Shown: positions 23,430-32,748, counted from the first letter of the stretch. The stretch is 64,000 bases of DNA from Rhizobium sp. TH2 (GCF_024707525.1 NZ_CP062231.1:5803501-5867500); one strand, 5' to 3'. Numbers and translations are program-made. Notes: generated by a model not told the origin, from the sequence alone.

Positions 23430-23685
23430 CTTTGGCGTTCAGCGTCCGGATACGCGCGCGCCGGTAGGCATCAGGAATGGAGAGCGCCCAGATGAACAGA
23501 CCGCCCGCATGGCGCCCGATGAATGAAATCTCCGGCGTGGTTGTCGCATAGGTCAGCGCGCCGAACAGAACCACGAAGAAGGCGAAGGCCAGACCACGCC
23601 GCGGCTCGCCGGCGGCCACATGCCCGGCGCCCGGCAGGATCACCGCCAGGGCCAGCACGAGATAGGGGTTCATCACTTTCTGCAT
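23419..23685 (-). CDS. small membrane protein, end of permease operon
   Basis: An 88-residue product from ATG 23685 (a second ATG lies at 23673). Three hydrophobic stretches are visible: LVLALAVILPGAGHVAAG, LAFAFFVVLFGALTYA and HAGGLFIWALSI, with the LPGxGH motif and tail typical of small TM2-like or DUF6677-like proteins. It follows the upstream gene with ten bases between, so it is the last member of the APC permease operon. Function unknown. Confidence 0.65.
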   Translation of the reverse strand: MQKVMNPYLVLALAVILPGAGHVAAGEPRRGLAFAFFVVLFGALTYATTTPEISFIGRHAGGLFIWALSIPDAYRRARIRTLNAKVTR

Positions 23686-23695
23686 CGGCGCAATT

Positions 23696-24391
23696 CTAAG
23701 CTGCTTCCGTGACCGGCGCCAGTGCGGAATCCGGCAGCACCTCGGCCAGCGCGCTGGCCATCGCGATCGCTGAACTGATATCCTCGGCCGGCACCGATGC
23801 GATGGCGAAACGGGATTGGCGCAGGAAAAGATGCGCCGCACGTTCGCCCTGGGCGGCCTGGCGCATGATGCGCACGCCATTCGGGCTGATCACCGCTTCC
23901 TTGACCTGTGGGTCGGCGAACACGGTGCTGAAATGGCCGAGCACCCGCTCTGCCTGCCATGGCGTGGCGGAGCCGTCGCCGCGCATCAGCATCGATGTTC
24001 CGGTCTTCGGCGGCGCCATCCATTCCCGCATGTCGTGGACGAGCGAATAATACTCGCCCCCGGTCGGGCGCGCCAAGGCGCCGATCAAGGGTCGTCGATA
24101 CGTGCCGCTGTCGTAGATCGTCACCCTGAGCCAGAGCTGCGGCAGCCGCCGGGTGATCATGCTGTCGCCGATGAGCTCGATCTTCACCTGCCTGCCATCG
24201 GCGATCCTGCCGGTAGCCACCGGAAATTGGTCCGGTCCGATCATGATCGAGGCGTCAGAGAGCAGGTTTACCGCTTCATCGAGAAGCCGATGGCGCGAAG
24301 CCATGGCATCCCGATGTTCCCTGATCCCTCGGACGGCGAGCCATGCGCATGCCGCCAGCGAAAGGATCAGCAAGGCGAAGCTGGTGGTCAT
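23696..24391 (-). CDS. membrane-anchored hypothetical protein
   Basis: A 231-residue product from ATG 24391 (MTTSFALLILSLAACAWLAV). The one N-terminal membrane segment is followed by a cytoplasmic domain with HRLLDEAVNLLSDA and DGRQVKIELIGDSM. It starts four bases after the permease stop, so the two are surely co-transcribed. No family is recognised; the conserved placement implies an accessory role for the permease. Confidence 0.65.
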   Translation of the reverse strand: MTTSFALLILSLAACAWLAVRGIREHRDAMASRHRLLDEAVNLLSDASIMIGPDQFPVATGRIADGRQVKIELIGDSMITRRLPQLWLRVTIYDSGTYRRPLIGALARPTGGEYYSLVHDMREWMAPPKTGTSMLMRGDGSATPWQAERVLGHFSTVFADPQVKEAVISPNGVRIMRQAAQGERAAHLFLRQSRFAIASVPAEDISSAIAMASALAEVLPDSALAPVTEAA

Positions 24392-24395
24392 CCCG

Positions 24396-25793
24396 TCAAT
24401 ATCCCTGCGGCTTCGGCCAGGGCATGGTGAACTGGTCGCCACGCTTTACATATTGATAACGCCGGAAGTGGAACCAGAGCGACGCGATGACGTAGAACCC
24501 GACCATGGTGATGAGCTGGGTTCCGTAACCCAGGAACACCGCGAAGTAGGCCGTGGCGCAGAGGATCAAGAGCACGATGGTCGGCAGCGGATGCATCGGG
24601 TGCACATAACCGCGCTTGATCGAGCCGAGCGGCCACTTGTTGCGGAACATCACCATGTTGAAGGTCATGAACGTATAGCCGAGCAGGCCCGACAGGATCG
24701 AGAAGGTGACGACCTGGTCGAGCGGTGCGCCGAGCGCGAAGATCAGCGCGATCGGTACGAGGAAGACGATCGAGCGATAGGGCGTGCGATAGATCGGATG
24801 CACCGCGCCGAACCAGATCGGCAGGTAGCGGTCGCGGCCCATCGAGAACCATGCCCGCGATGCATCGTTGATGCAGCCGTTGGCCGAGGCGAGCGTCGAG
24901 AAGATCGTGCCGATGAACAGCAGCACCATCAAGCCGCTGCTGCCGGTGACGCGCGCGGCATCGAACAGCGGCGTGCCGGCCTGGCCGAGATATTCCCACG
25001 GGATCAGGCCCGAGCAGACATACCAGGTCATGGTCGCCGCGATCAGCAGCGTCATGATGCCGGCCATGGTGCCGTAAGGCAGCGAGCGGGCAGGGGAGCG
25101 AACTTCCTCGGCCGCCTGGCAGGTGCCCTCGATGCCGAGATAGTACCAGAGCCCGAAGTGAAGCGACGCGATGATGCCCATCCAGCCATAGGGAAGCGGG
25201 TCGCTGGTCACCGCCGAGAAATCGAGCGGAACGGTCGAAACTCCCATCTGCACCACGACGAACAGGATCACGATTGCCAGGAAGGCGATGCCGGTGATGA
25301 CGAGATTGAAATTCAGTGTCGCCAGCACGCCGCGATAGTTCAGCCATGCCAGGAACATGATGGAGAGAATGATGAAAGGCTGCTGGTTGAGGCCCGAATG
25401 GCCCTGCAATCCGGCGACCGTATCGAGCAGGAAGCCGATCGTGATCGCATTGCCGGCCTCCAGCATCGTATAGGCCATGACCAGGAACAGGCCGACATTG
25501 AAGGCCATCAGCGGCCCGACGATGTGCTTGGCCTGGGCATATTGCCCGCCGGCCGCGGCGACCGTCGAGGTCACTTCGGAGTCGATCATCGCGACGCAGG
25601 TATAAAGCAGTCCGGCCACCCAGCAGGCGACCAGGCCTGCGATCATGCCGCCTTTGCCGATCGAGAAGTTCCAGCCCATATATTCGCCGACAAGAACGAT
25701 GCCGACGCCGAGCGCCCAGATGTGGGCGGGGCCGAGAACGCGCAGCAATTGAAGTCGCTGGGGCTGGCCGGTGGTGGAATTTGTGTCTGCCAT
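24396..25793 (-). CDS. APC-family permease, ethanolamine/amino acid type
   Basis: A 465-residue secondary transporter with about 12 hydrophobic segments. The first helix region (LGVGIVLVGEYMGWNFSIGKGGM) and the GLWYYLGIEGTCQAAEEVR block match the EAT-type (ethanolamine permease-like) branch of the APC superfamily. Substrate is not fixed by sequence; no ethanolamine ammonia-lyase genes are nearby. It is preceded by three genes for tiny membrane proteins and followed by two membrane-anchored ones, all with gaps under 15 bp. Confidence 0.85.
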   Translation of the reverse strand: MADTNSTTGQPQRLQLLRVLGPAHIWALGVGIVLVGEYMGWNFSIGKGGMIAGLVACWVAGLLYTCVAMIDSEVTSTVAAAGGQYAQAKHIVGPLMAFNVGLFLVMAYTMLEAGNAITIGFLLDTVAGLQGHSGLNQQPFIILSIMFLAWLNYRGVLATLNFNLVITGIAFLAIVILFVVVQMGVSTVPLDFSAVTSDPLPYGWMGIIASLHFGLWYYLGIEGTCQAAEEVRSPARSLPYGTMAGIMTLLIAATMTWYVCSGLIPWEYLGQAGTPLFDAARVTGSSGLMVLLFIGTIFSTLASANGCINDASRAWFSMGRDRYLPIWFGAVHPIYRTPYRSIVFLVPIALIFALGAPLDQVVTFSILSGLLGYTFMTFNMVMFRNKWPLGSIKRGYVHPMHPLPTIVLLILCATAYFAVFLGYGTQLITMVGFYVIASLWFHFRRYQYVKRGDQFTMPWPKPQGY

Positions 25794-25803
25794 GGAAGCC
25801 CCC

Positions 25804-25971
25804 TCAGATCACGTGACGTTCGGCTGCGGCCTCGATCTCGCCTTCGCGCGACGAGGTCAGCAGGTCGTTGTCGTAGGTCGTATCGATGCGCACCATGTCG
25901 TAGAGCATCAGCGCGCCGAAGACGAAGGAAAGCGCCCATGCCGCGTATTCCAGGATTGTCCAGATATCCAT
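25804..25971 (-). CDS. 55-residue membrane protein of the permease operon
   Basis: A short gene: ATG at 25971, TGA at 25804. The product starts MDIWTILEYAAWALSFVFG, one transmembrane helix, and ends in an acidic cytoplasmic tail (REGEIEAAAERHVI). It sits ten bases before the permease start and nine after the previous small gene, which supports it as a real gene. Probably a small subunit or regulator of the transporter; this is inference. Confidence 0.7.
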   Translation of the reverse strand: MDIWTILEYAAWALSFVFGALMLYDMVRIDTTYDNDLLTSSREGEIEAAAERHVI

Positions 25972-25980
25972 GTCGCGCCC

Positions 25981-26361
25981 CTATTTCTTGTTGCCGAAAC
26001 GCTCTTCGATGACTTCGCGATATTCCCGATCGGAGAGCCGGACGACGAGAACGAAATAGCCGATGACGAGTACCGCCATGGTAATCAGCGCGGCCCAACT
26101 GAAGGAATAATCGAACCGGGCGGTAATCATGTCATTGGCGGCCGCTGGATCGGTGATGCCGAGTGCCGCCCACTGCTGCTGCTCGGTGGCATTCTGGCCA
26201 AGCGCCTCCCAGGTCGGGTTGGCGATCGGCGCGGGCGTCTTGGCGGCGCCGGCGAGCCCGAGATAAAGCGGAACGTAGAGCGCTCCGACCGTCAGCACGA
26301 GCAGCGTGATGACGTCGAAGACCTGCGCGCCGAGACTTTGTTTGGGCGGTTGATATGCCAT
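25981..26361 (-). CDS. two-helix small membrane protein of the permease operon
   Basis: A 126-residue product from ATG 26361. Helix one is near residues 17-38 (ITLLVLTVGALYVPLYLG) and helix two near 86-106 (ALITMAVLVIGYFVLVV). A periplasmic loop with TWEALGQNATEQQQW separates them, and a basic, charged tail ends the protein. It starts 13 bases after the upstream gene. No family name can be given. Confidence 0.65.
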   Translation of the reverse strand: MAYQPPKQSLGAQVFDVITLLVLTVGALYVPLYLGLAGAAKTPAPIANPTWEALGQNATEQQQWAALGITDPAAANDMITARFDYSFSWAALITMAVLVIGYFVLVVRLSDREYREVIEERFGNKK

Positions 26362-26374
26362 TGATGTGTCCCCC

Positions 26375-26686
26375 TTAGCGCCGGCGTGCACGCATCTCGT
26401 CGAGATGCTTCAGGTCGAGGCCGTAAATGAAGTGCTTGTCGTCGGAATAGTGGCGCAGCATGGCGACGATGGCCGCCGTGTTGAAGATCAGCACCAGCGC
26501 GCAGGCCACGGAAAGAATGATCCGGATGCCTGGTACGGCAATGAATGGCCAGATGGTGAACAATGCGAAAAGCATGGTGCACCACAGCACAACGATGAAA
26601 ATGATGAGACCCAAACGGTCGCGCGCATGCATCCTGTCGATGCGCTGCGTCAGCAACGCATCGGCGCGTTCCTCTGCCAATATCAT
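26375..26686 (-). CDS. two-helix small membrane protein, first gene of the permease operon
   Basis: A 103-residue product; the ATG at 26686 has a GGAGG five bases upstream, which fixes it over an in-frame ATG at 26698. Two membrane helices (LIIFIVVLWCTMLFALFTIWPFI and IILSVACALVLIFNTAAIVAM) and a tail with HYSDDKHFIYGLDLKHLDEM. It leads a compact seven-gene minus-strand operon down to 23419. Function unknown. Confidence 0.65.
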   Translation of the reverse strand: MILAEERADALLTQRIDRMHARDRLGLIIFIVVLWCTMLFALFTIWPFIAVPGIRIILSVACALVLIFNTAAIVAMLRHYSDDKHFIYGLDLKHLDEMRARRR

Positions 26687-26718
26687 ATGTCCTCCCATGC
26701 CCGCGAGGGCAGAAACAC

Positions 26719-26737
26719 ATTTGCCTCCCAGGCAAAT
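26719..26737. promoter_or_regulatory. palindromic operator candidate before the permease operon
   Basis: A perfect 8-bp dyad (ATTTGCCT, CCC spacer, AGGCAAAT) 33 bases upstream of the first operon gene. Position and symmetry suit a repressor of LacI/GntR/TetR type, but no regulator gene is adjacent. Confidence 0.5.
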
Positions 26738-26910
26738 TTCTTTCGCGTTAGGAATACGACCGGATGTTAGCGCTGTCAACAATCGTCTGCGTTGAAATGA
26801 CGCATCCTGCACAGGATTTGTGCGGACAGCCCACGGAATGGGCAGTGCAATCAAGCTGAGAAAAGTTGACTATGCTTCTGCGAGCCAAGGGCATTGCACC
26901 CTTGGCGCCA

Positions 26911-27825
26911 TCAAGCGGCGGACATGGCTTCCAATGTCACGTCGAGGATTTCGCCCATCCGGCCATGATCGATCCCGTGATCGACGCGAGCGGAGCGGTG
27001 TACGACGACAAGGTCGTGGCCCGGCAGAACGATGATGTATTGCCCGCCAAACCCGCTGGCATAGTAGAGCGGCACATCCGCATTGAGCCGATCGCCCGGC
27101 GCTCCGGCTTCGGCCGTCCACCAGAGGTAGCCATAACCTCGCCCGCCGCCGAGATCGACATGCGGCCGGACACTCTCCCGAACCCAGACATCGGGAACGA
27201 TCTGGTGCCGGTTCCATGACCCGCCCTGCAGGTAGAGTTGGCCGACACGTGCGAGATCGCGGGCCGAAAGACGCATCTTGTAGACCGGATGCATGGATTC
27301 CGGTCCGTGCTCGAAACGGAGGTCGCTGACATCGAAATCCTGCATGCCGAGGGGCGTTGCCACGCGGTTCGAAAATGCTTCGAACAGCCCCATGCCGGTG
27401 ATGCGTTCGAAGATTGTGCCGAGCACATTGAAGTCCCAATTGTTGTAGAACCAGTGCGTGCCCGGCGGATGGCTGCCACGCGCGGGTCGGCCGCGAGATG
27501 TATCGTAGACCGAGGGATGATAGACGCCGGATCGCGTGGTGAGGAGATCGCGTATCGTGGCGCGCTTCTCATCCACTGTCAGCTGCTCGATGTCATCCAC
27601 GCCGATATCGGCCAAGGTCGCATCGAGATCGATCCGCCCCTCGGCAGTGTATATGCCGAACAGAATGCTGACCAGGCTCTTGCGAACAGAGGCCACGCTC
27701 GACCGCGCGGCGATGTCGCCCCAGGCAAACACCTGCTCGCCGCCGTGCAGCATCATGAATGCGGTCGATCCGCCCCTGCCGAGCTCAACGCCCAGCCTGG
27801 CAAGCCCGTCCTGGCGCCATGGCAC
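26911..27825 (-). CDS. beta-lactamase-family serine hydrolase
   Basis: A 304-residue class C/esterase-type serine hydrolase. The SxxK motif is SVRK near residues 46-49; YNN at about residues 126-128 is the YxN motif. A WW and GGQYII block near the end completes the fold. No signal peptide is visible, so it is likely a cytoplasmic esterase or peptidase relative, not a secreted beta-lactamase. It follows dut by two bases. Confidence 0.85.
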   Translation of the reverse strand: MPWRQDGLARLGVELGRGGSTAFMMLHGGEQVFAWGDIAARSSVASVRKSLVSILFGIYTAEGRIDLDATLADIGVDDIEQLTVDEKRATIRDLLTTRSGVYHPSVYDTSRGRPARGSHPPGTHWFYNNWDFNVLGTIFERITGMGLFEAFSNRVATPLGMQDFDVSDLRFEHGPESMHPVYKMRLSARDLARVGQLYLQGGSWNRHQIVPDVWVRESVRPHVDLGGGRGYGYLWWTAEAGAPGDRLNADVPLYYASGFGGQYIIVLPGHDLVVVHRSARVDHGIDHGRMGEILDVTLEAMSAA

Positions 27826-27827
27826 TG

Positions 27828-28301
27828 CTATTGCAGTCCCGTCGAGCCGAAGCCGCCGGCGCCGCGATCCGTGGCGCCGGCCAGCGCGCGTTCCTCGACG
27901 ATCCCCTGCACCACCGGCGCCACAACCAACTGGGCGATGCGCATGCCGCGCTCGACCTTGAACCGCTCCTCACCGAAATTGATCAGCAGCACATGCACCT
28001 CGCCGCGAAAGTCGCTGTCGATAGTACCCGGCGAATTGAGGCAGGTGATGCCGTTCTTGAAGGCGAGGCCGGAGCGGGGCCGCACCTGGATTTCGTAGCC
28101 GGGCGGTATCTCGAAAATGAACCCGGTGGGGATGAGGGCGCGATTGCCGAGCTTCAGGATGATGGGTTTGTCCTCGGGCACGGCGGCGCGGATATCCATG
28201 CCGGCGGCACCCAGTGTTTCATAGGCGGGGAGCGGCAGTCCGTCGCCATGGGGCAGGCGGACGAGACCGATGACGGGCGGGGGCGTGATGATCTGGCTCA
28301 T
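27828..28301 (-). CDS. dut: dUTP diphosphatase
   Basis: A 157-residue dUTPase that converts dUTP to dUMP and prevents uracil incorporation. Motifs: [38 protein letters not shown] and the C-terminal GAGGFGSTG tail with the P-loop-like flap. A trimeric enzyme of the expected length. Divergent from prfC. Confidence 0.95.
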   Translation of the reverse strand: MSQIITPPPVIGLVRLPHGDGLPLPAYETLGAAGMDIRAAVPEDKPIILKLGNRALIPTGFIFEIPPGYEIQVRPRSGLAFKNGITCLNSPGTIDSDFRGEVHVLLINFGEERFKVERGMRIAQLVVAPVVQGIVEERALAGATDRGAGGFGSTGLQ

Positions 28302-28391
28302 GGATGCTTTCTCGCCCGTGGGGCGGGCGGGGTCAATTGCATTTGCCGGCCCGAATGGCTAGATAGCCGCCATTCAACAGGATTTTGATTG

Positions 28392-29975
28392 ATGACGGAC
28401 CAACTGGCCGAGGCGATCTCCCGCCGCCGCACCTTTGCTATTATCGCGCATCCGGACGCGGGCAAGACGACGCTGACCGAAAAGCTGCTGCTGTTCGGCG
28501 GCGCGATCCAGCTCGCCGGCGAGGTGAAGGCCAAGAAGGACCGCATCCAGACCCGCTCCGACTGGATGAAGATCGAGCGCGAACGCGGCATCTCGGTCGT
28601 CACCTCGGTGATGACGTTTGAATATGACGGCAATGTCTTCAACATCCTCGACACACCCGGTCACGAGGATTTCGCCGACGACACCTACCGCACGCTGACG
28701 GCGGTGGATGCCGCGATCATGGTCATCGACGCCGCCAAGGGCATCGAGCCGCGCACGCTGAAACTGTTCGAAGTTTGCCGGCTGAGAAATATCCCGATCA
28801 TCACCTTCATCAACAAGCTGGACCGTGAAAGCCGCGATCCCTTCGAGATTCTCGACGAGGTCGAGGAGAAGCTTGCGCTCGATACGGCGCCGATCACATG
28901 GCCGATCGGCCGCTCGAAGAGCTTCTGCGGCAGCTACCATCTCGCGACCGACGAGGTGCGCGGCTCCGATACCGAGGCGCATACCAAGAAGGTCAACGGC
29001 CCGGAGGCCGTCGCCAGCCGGCTGCCGCAGAACGAGCAGGGAGCCTTCATCGACGAGGTCCTGCTCGCCCGCGAAGCCTGCAAGCCTTTCGACGAGGAGA
29101 GCTTCCTGGAAGGTCATATGACGCCGGTCTTCTGGGGGTCGGCGCTGAGGAATTTCGGCGTCCGCGACCTCATCAACGCGCTTGGCGAGATTGCGCCGCC
29201 GCCGCGCGACCAGGTCGCCGATGTCAGGACCGTGCACGCCACCGAGGACAAGATGACGGCCTTCGTCTTCAAGATCCAGGCCAATATGGACCCCAACCAC
29301 CGCGACCGCATCGCCTTTGCCCGCATCTGCTCCGGCAAGCTCGAGCGCGGCATGAAGGCGCGGCTTGCCCGCACCGGCAAGCAACTCGGGCTGACCGCGC
29401 CGCAATTCTTCTTCGCCTCGCAGCGCCAGTTGGCTGACACCGCCTATGCCGGCGATGTCGTGGGCATCCCCAACCACGGCACGCTCCGCATCGGCGACAC
29501 GCTGACCGAAGGCGAGCAGCTGGTCTTCCAGGGCGTGCCGAATTTCGCGCCGGAAATCCTGCGCCGCGTGCGGCTCGAGGATGCGATGAAGGCCAAGAAA
29601 CTGCGCGAAGCCCTGCAGCAGATGGCCGAGGAAGGTGTCGTGCAACTCTTCCTGCCGGAAGATGGCTCACCTGCAATCGTCGGCGTCGTCGGCGCGCTGC
29701 AATTGGATGTGCTCAAGGAACGGCTGTCGGGCGAATACACGCTGCCGGTCAGTTTCGAGATGAGCCGCTTCTCCGTCTGCCGCTGGATCTCGGCCGACAA
29801 TCCGCTCGATCTCGACAAGTTCGTCACCGCCCGCCGCGGCGACATCGCACGCGACCTCGACGGCGATCCGGTCTTCCTTGCGCAGGACGCGTTCTCGCTG
29901 CGCTATGAGGCCGAGCGCTATCCCGCGATCAAGATGGTGGCGATCAAGGAATACCACGTCGCCAAGGCTGCGTAG
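28392..29975 (+). CDS. prfC: peptide chain release factor 3
   Basis: A 527-residue GTPase that recycles RF1/RF2 after termination. G1 AHPDAGKTT is at about 19-27, G2 RGISVVTSV, G3 DTPGHEDF, G4 NKLDRES; the RF3 C-terminal domain (QFFFASQRQLADTAYAGDVVG) follows. ATG 28392 is chosen over a TTG three bases upstream. Confidence 0.95.
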   Translation: MTDQLAEAISRRRTFAIIAHPDAGKTTLTEKLLLFGGAIQLAGEVKAKKDRIQTRSDWMKIERERGISVVTSVMTFEYDGNVFNILDTPGHEDFADDTYRTLTAVDAAIMVIDAAKGIEPRTLKLFEVCRLRNIPIITFINKLDRESRDPFEILDEVEEKLALDTAPITWPIGRSKSFCGSYHLATDEVRGSDTEAHTKKVNGPEAVASRLPQNEQGAFIDEVLLAREACKPFDEESFLEGHMTPVFWGSALRNFGVRDLINALGEIAPPPRDQVADVRTVHATEDKMTAFVFKIQANMDPNHRDRIAFARICSGKLERGMKARLARTGKQLGLTAPQFFFASQRQLADTAYAGDVVGIPNHGTLRIGDTLTEGEQLVFQGVPNFAPEILRRVRLEDAMKAKKLREALQQMAEEGVVQLFLPEDGSPAIVGVVGALQLDVLKERLSGEYTLPVSFEMSRFSVCRWISADNPLDLDKFVTARRGDIARDLDGDPVFLAQDAFSLRYEAERYPAIKMVAIKEYHVAKAA

Positions 29976-29978
29976 CGA

Positions 29979-30135
29979 CCGGCGCAGCCGGGCAAATCAA
30001 TGGAATTGATTTGAGTGGAGCAGGCCCGAGCGCGACGCCGCGCGAGGGCGCACGCGTGAGCTGCCGGCGCAGCCTGGCAAATCAAGGGAATTGATTTGAG
30101 CGAAGCAGGCCTGAGCGCGGGCCGCGCGAAGGCAT
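29979..30135. repeat. 85-bp-spaced tandem intergenic repeat
   Basis: Two near-identical units start at 29979 and 30064 (CCGGCGCAGCC..., then a dyad CAAATCAA-N5-TTGATTTG in each, then AGCAGGCC). The units lie right after prfC and before the convergent yigZ. The inner dyad suggests a protein-binding or structural role. Confidence 0.7.
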
Positions 30136-30157
30136 CGGTGGCCGGCACGACCGCCTG

Positions 30158-30742
30158 TCAATCGAACGATACGTCGCTCCGCCCGCTAGTCAGGTCGGCC
30201 ACGAGGCGCGACACCGCCTCGACATCCGTCTCCACGATACGGGCGGCGATATCCGCACCCGTCGCGCCGAAGCGCTCTTCCAGGATTTGCAAATCCTTGA
30301 AGGCGGTGAGCTTCGCCTTGACCAAGGCAAGATCAGAAAATTCCAGATGAAAATACCCGTCGACCGACGGCTTCATCTCGATGCGTTCGGCGCCTCGAAG
30401 GCAGATCGCCGCCGTGCCGCCATAGGCGCGCACGAGCCCGCCGCTGCCTAGCAGAATTCCACCGAACCAGCGGGTGACGATCACCACGACCTTGTCGATT
30501 GCCTGCCCGTCGATCGCCGCGAGGATCGGCTTGCCCGCAGTGCCGCTCGGCTCGCCATCGTCGGAAAAGCGGTAGCCCGCGCCGATCCGCCAGGCCCAGC
30601 AATTGTGGTTCGCGTCGACATGTCCATGCGCCGCGAGTGCCGCCTTCGCTTCGTGCTCGTTGGCAATCGGAACGGCGGTCGCGAGGAACCTGCTTTTCTT
30701 GATGACCTGTTCTGCGGTTGCCGGTTGGACGAGTTGAAACAT
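30158..30742 (-). CDS. yigZ: YigZ/IMPACT-family protein
   Basis: A 194-residue protein. The N-terminal UPF0029 (IMPACT) domain holds KKSRFLATA and HNCWAWRIGAGYRFSDDGEPSGTAGKPIL; a C-terminal DUF1949-type domain follows. Members bind ribosomes or nucleotides in related systems; bacterial function is unsettled. It lies 12 bases after the dehydratase stop, probably co-transcribed. Confidence 0.9.
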   Translation of the reverse strand: MFQLVQPATAEQVIKKSRFLATAVPIANEHEAKAALAAHGHVDANHNCWAWRIGAGYRFSDDGEPSGTAGKPILAAIDGQAIDKVVVIVTRWFGGILLGSGGLVRAYGGTAAICLRGAERIEMKPSVDGYFHLEFSDLALVKAKLTAFKDLQILEERFGATGADIAARIVETDVEAVSRLVADLTSGRSDVSFD

Positions 30743-30754
30743 GGGGTGGTGATC

Positions 30755-31699
30755 TCAGCCGAAATCCACAGCCGTCGTGTTCGACCCGCAAACGAGTACC
30801 GCCACCCGCTCGCCATTCGCCGGTACATAGCGGCCTGACAGGATCGCCGCCATCGCCGCTGCCCCACCCGGCTCGGTCGCTACCCGCACACTGTCCCACA
30901 GCGCCTTCTGGGCCTGCCGGATCGCGTCGTCTGTGACGAGAACGGATTGGCCGACGTGATCGCGTGCGAACGGGAACATCAACTGACCCACCTGTTTCGG
31001 CGCCAGCGAATCCGCCGCTACGCCGCCCGCCGGTGCATCGACGGGGTGGCCTGCCGCAAGCGCCATGTTGAGCGTCGGCGCCTCCTCGGGCTCCACGGCC
31101 ACGATCTTCACTCGCCCGCGATACCAGGCCGCGATGCCGCCTATCAGCCCGCCGCCGCCGACCGCGACCAGAAGCGTATCGATACCAGGCAGGTCATCCT
31201 CGATCTCCTTGCCGAGCGTGCCTTGGCCGATAAGCGTTTCCGGTTGATTGAAGGCATGGATCTGCATCGCCCCGGACTTTTCCGCGAAAATCTCGCTCGC
31301 CGCCAGCGCATCGGAATAGCGATCGCCGCCGATCACGAGGTCGGCGCCGAAGCTCCTGATGCGATCGGTCTTGGCCTTGGCGCTGATCGAGGGTACGAAG
31401 ATCGTCGCCTTGATCCCGAGCTTCATCGCCGCATAGGCGACCGCAGCACCATGGTTGCCGCCCGAGGCAGCCACCACGCCGGCATCGGGCACATCCCGCG
31501 TCAGCAGGTTGGTGAAGGCGCCGCGCGCCTTGAACGAACCCGAATGCTGCAGGCATTCGAGCTTTAGATCGAGTGCGCCACCCTGCAAACCGAAATCCGC
31601 CATGGAAACCATCATGACTGGCGTGCGCCTGACATGCGGACGGATGATGGCTTCGGCCGCCGCGATGCGGTCCGGTGTAATTTCGATACTGGCTGACAT
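30755..31699 (-). CDS. threonine/serine dehydratase (PLP)
   Basis: A 314-residue beta-family PLP enzyme that deaminates threonine or serine to a 2-oxo acid. The PLP lysine is in HSGSFKARGA, SGGNHG binds the cofactor, and GGGGLIGG the phosphate. It lacks the regulatory domain of biosynthetic IlvA, so it is a catabolic TdcB-like or serine racemase-like type. Start ATG 31699 is chosen because earlier frames run into poor sequence. LysR gene just upstream on the same strand. Confidence 0.88.
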   Translation of the reverse strand: MSASIEITPDRIAAAEAIIRPHVRRTPVMMVSMADFGLQGGALDLKLECLQHSGSFKARGAFTNLLTRDVPDAGVVAASGGNHGAAVAYAAMKLGIKATIFVPSISAKAKTDRIRSFGADLVIGGDRYSDALAASEIFAEKSGAMQIHAFNQPETLIGQGTLGKEIEDDLPGIDTLLVAVGGGGLIGGIAAWYRGRVKIVAVEPEEAPTLNMALAAGHPVDAPAGGVAADSLAPKQVGQLMFPFARDHVGQSVLVTDDAIRQAQKALWDSVRVATEPGGAAAMAAILSGRYVPANGERVAVLVCGSNTTAVDFG

Positions 31700-31752
31700 G
31701 CTGGGTCTCTCTCTGCGGGACTGAGAAATCTTGGCGCGGATGGATTGGAAAA

Positions 31753-32643
31753 TCAACCGCCCGCCCGTTCGAGCAGCAGATCGACCACCGCCCGGACGGA
31801 GGGAAGCTGGCCGCGCCGATGCGGCATGAGGATCGTCGTCGTGATGCTGCCGGCGGTCCAGTCCGGCAGCACGCGGACGAGCGTTCCATCGGCCAGCGCG
31901 CCTCGGCAGACTGATGTCGGCAGGCAGGTGATGCCGATGCCGGCGGCGGCGGCCTTGAGCAGCACGAAGGGTTCATCGGCGGCCATCACGGGATTGACCT
32001 CCGCTTCCACGGTGTCGCCAGCGGTCGAGGAAAGCCGCCACGACGTCTCGGCGGGATTGGCGACGATGCTTTTATGCTGGGCAAGTTCTTCCGGACGCAA
32101 CGGTGCGCCATGCTGCTCGACATAGTCCGGCGAGGCCACGACGTAGAAATAATGGACGCCGAGCTTGCGCTGCACCAGCGCGGAATCCGCGAGCGGCTGC
32201 TGATGGCTGCGGATGGCGATGTCGAAGCCCTCCTGCACGATATCGACGAATCGATCGGTCACATGCAGCGCCAGCGTCAGCTTGGGGTAGCGCACCGACA
32301 GTTCCTGGAGATGCGGCGCCAGCGTGAACTGCGCCGTTGGTACCGAGGTGGTCAGGCGCACGGTACCGCTCGGCTCGCCAAGGCGGGTGCGGACGATATT
32401 CTCGGCATTCTCCGCTTCGATCACCGAGGCCCTGGCATGCTGGAAGAAGTCGCGGCCCAGGTCGGTCAGCGAGAAACTGCGCGACGTGCGATGGATCAGT
32501 CGCGCACCGAGCCGCGCTTCGAGTTCGGCGACACGCTTGCTGATCGTTGATTTCGGAACGCCGAGCCGTCGAGCCGCCGCGGCAAAACCGCCGCTGTCTA
32601 CCGCCTGGACGAAGAATTGCAGATCGTTGAGGTTCATATCCAT
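31753..32643 (-). CDS. LysR-family transcriptional regulator
   Basis: A 296-residue regulator: N-terminal winged HTH (LNDLQFFVQAVDSGGFAAAARRLGVPKSTISKRVAELEARLGARL), then a substrate-binding domain. Divergent from the GST gene and upstream of the dehydratase, so either may be its target. The intergenic region holds a short dyad GTCCA-N6-TGGAC at 32645-32660. ATG 32637 two codons in is an alternative start. Confidence 0.92.
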   Translation of the reverse strand: MDMNLNDLQFFVQAVDSGGFAAAARRLGVPKSTISKRVAELEARLGARLIHRTSRSFSLTDLGRDFFQHARASVIEAENAENIVRTRLGEPSGTVRLTTSVPTAQFTLAPHLQELSVRYPKLTLALHVTDRFVDIVQEGFDIAIRSHQQPLADSALVQRKLGVHYFYVVASPDYVEQHGAPLRPEELAQHKSIVANPAETSWRLSSTAGDTVEAEVNPVMAADEPFVLLKAAAAGIGITCLPTSVCRGALADGTLVRVLPDWTAGSITTTILMPHRRGQLPSVRAVVDLLLERAGG

Positions 32644-32748
32644 CGTCCATATCCGTGGACATTAGGGTTCCAAAGTCACGGCTACCGGTCCATCGTCCGC
32701 AATGGCATATCAATCGGGTCGATATCAATCAACAGGAAGGAATGATCG

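Noticed and set aside
24153..26012. A 619-codon plus-strand frame
   Set aside because: It runs antisense to the APC permease and small membrane genes and is packed with His, Arg, Glu and Asp in the way of shadow frames.
28374..29645. A 423-codon minus-strand frame
   Set aside because: It is the exact antisense of prfC, whose G motifs are all intact.
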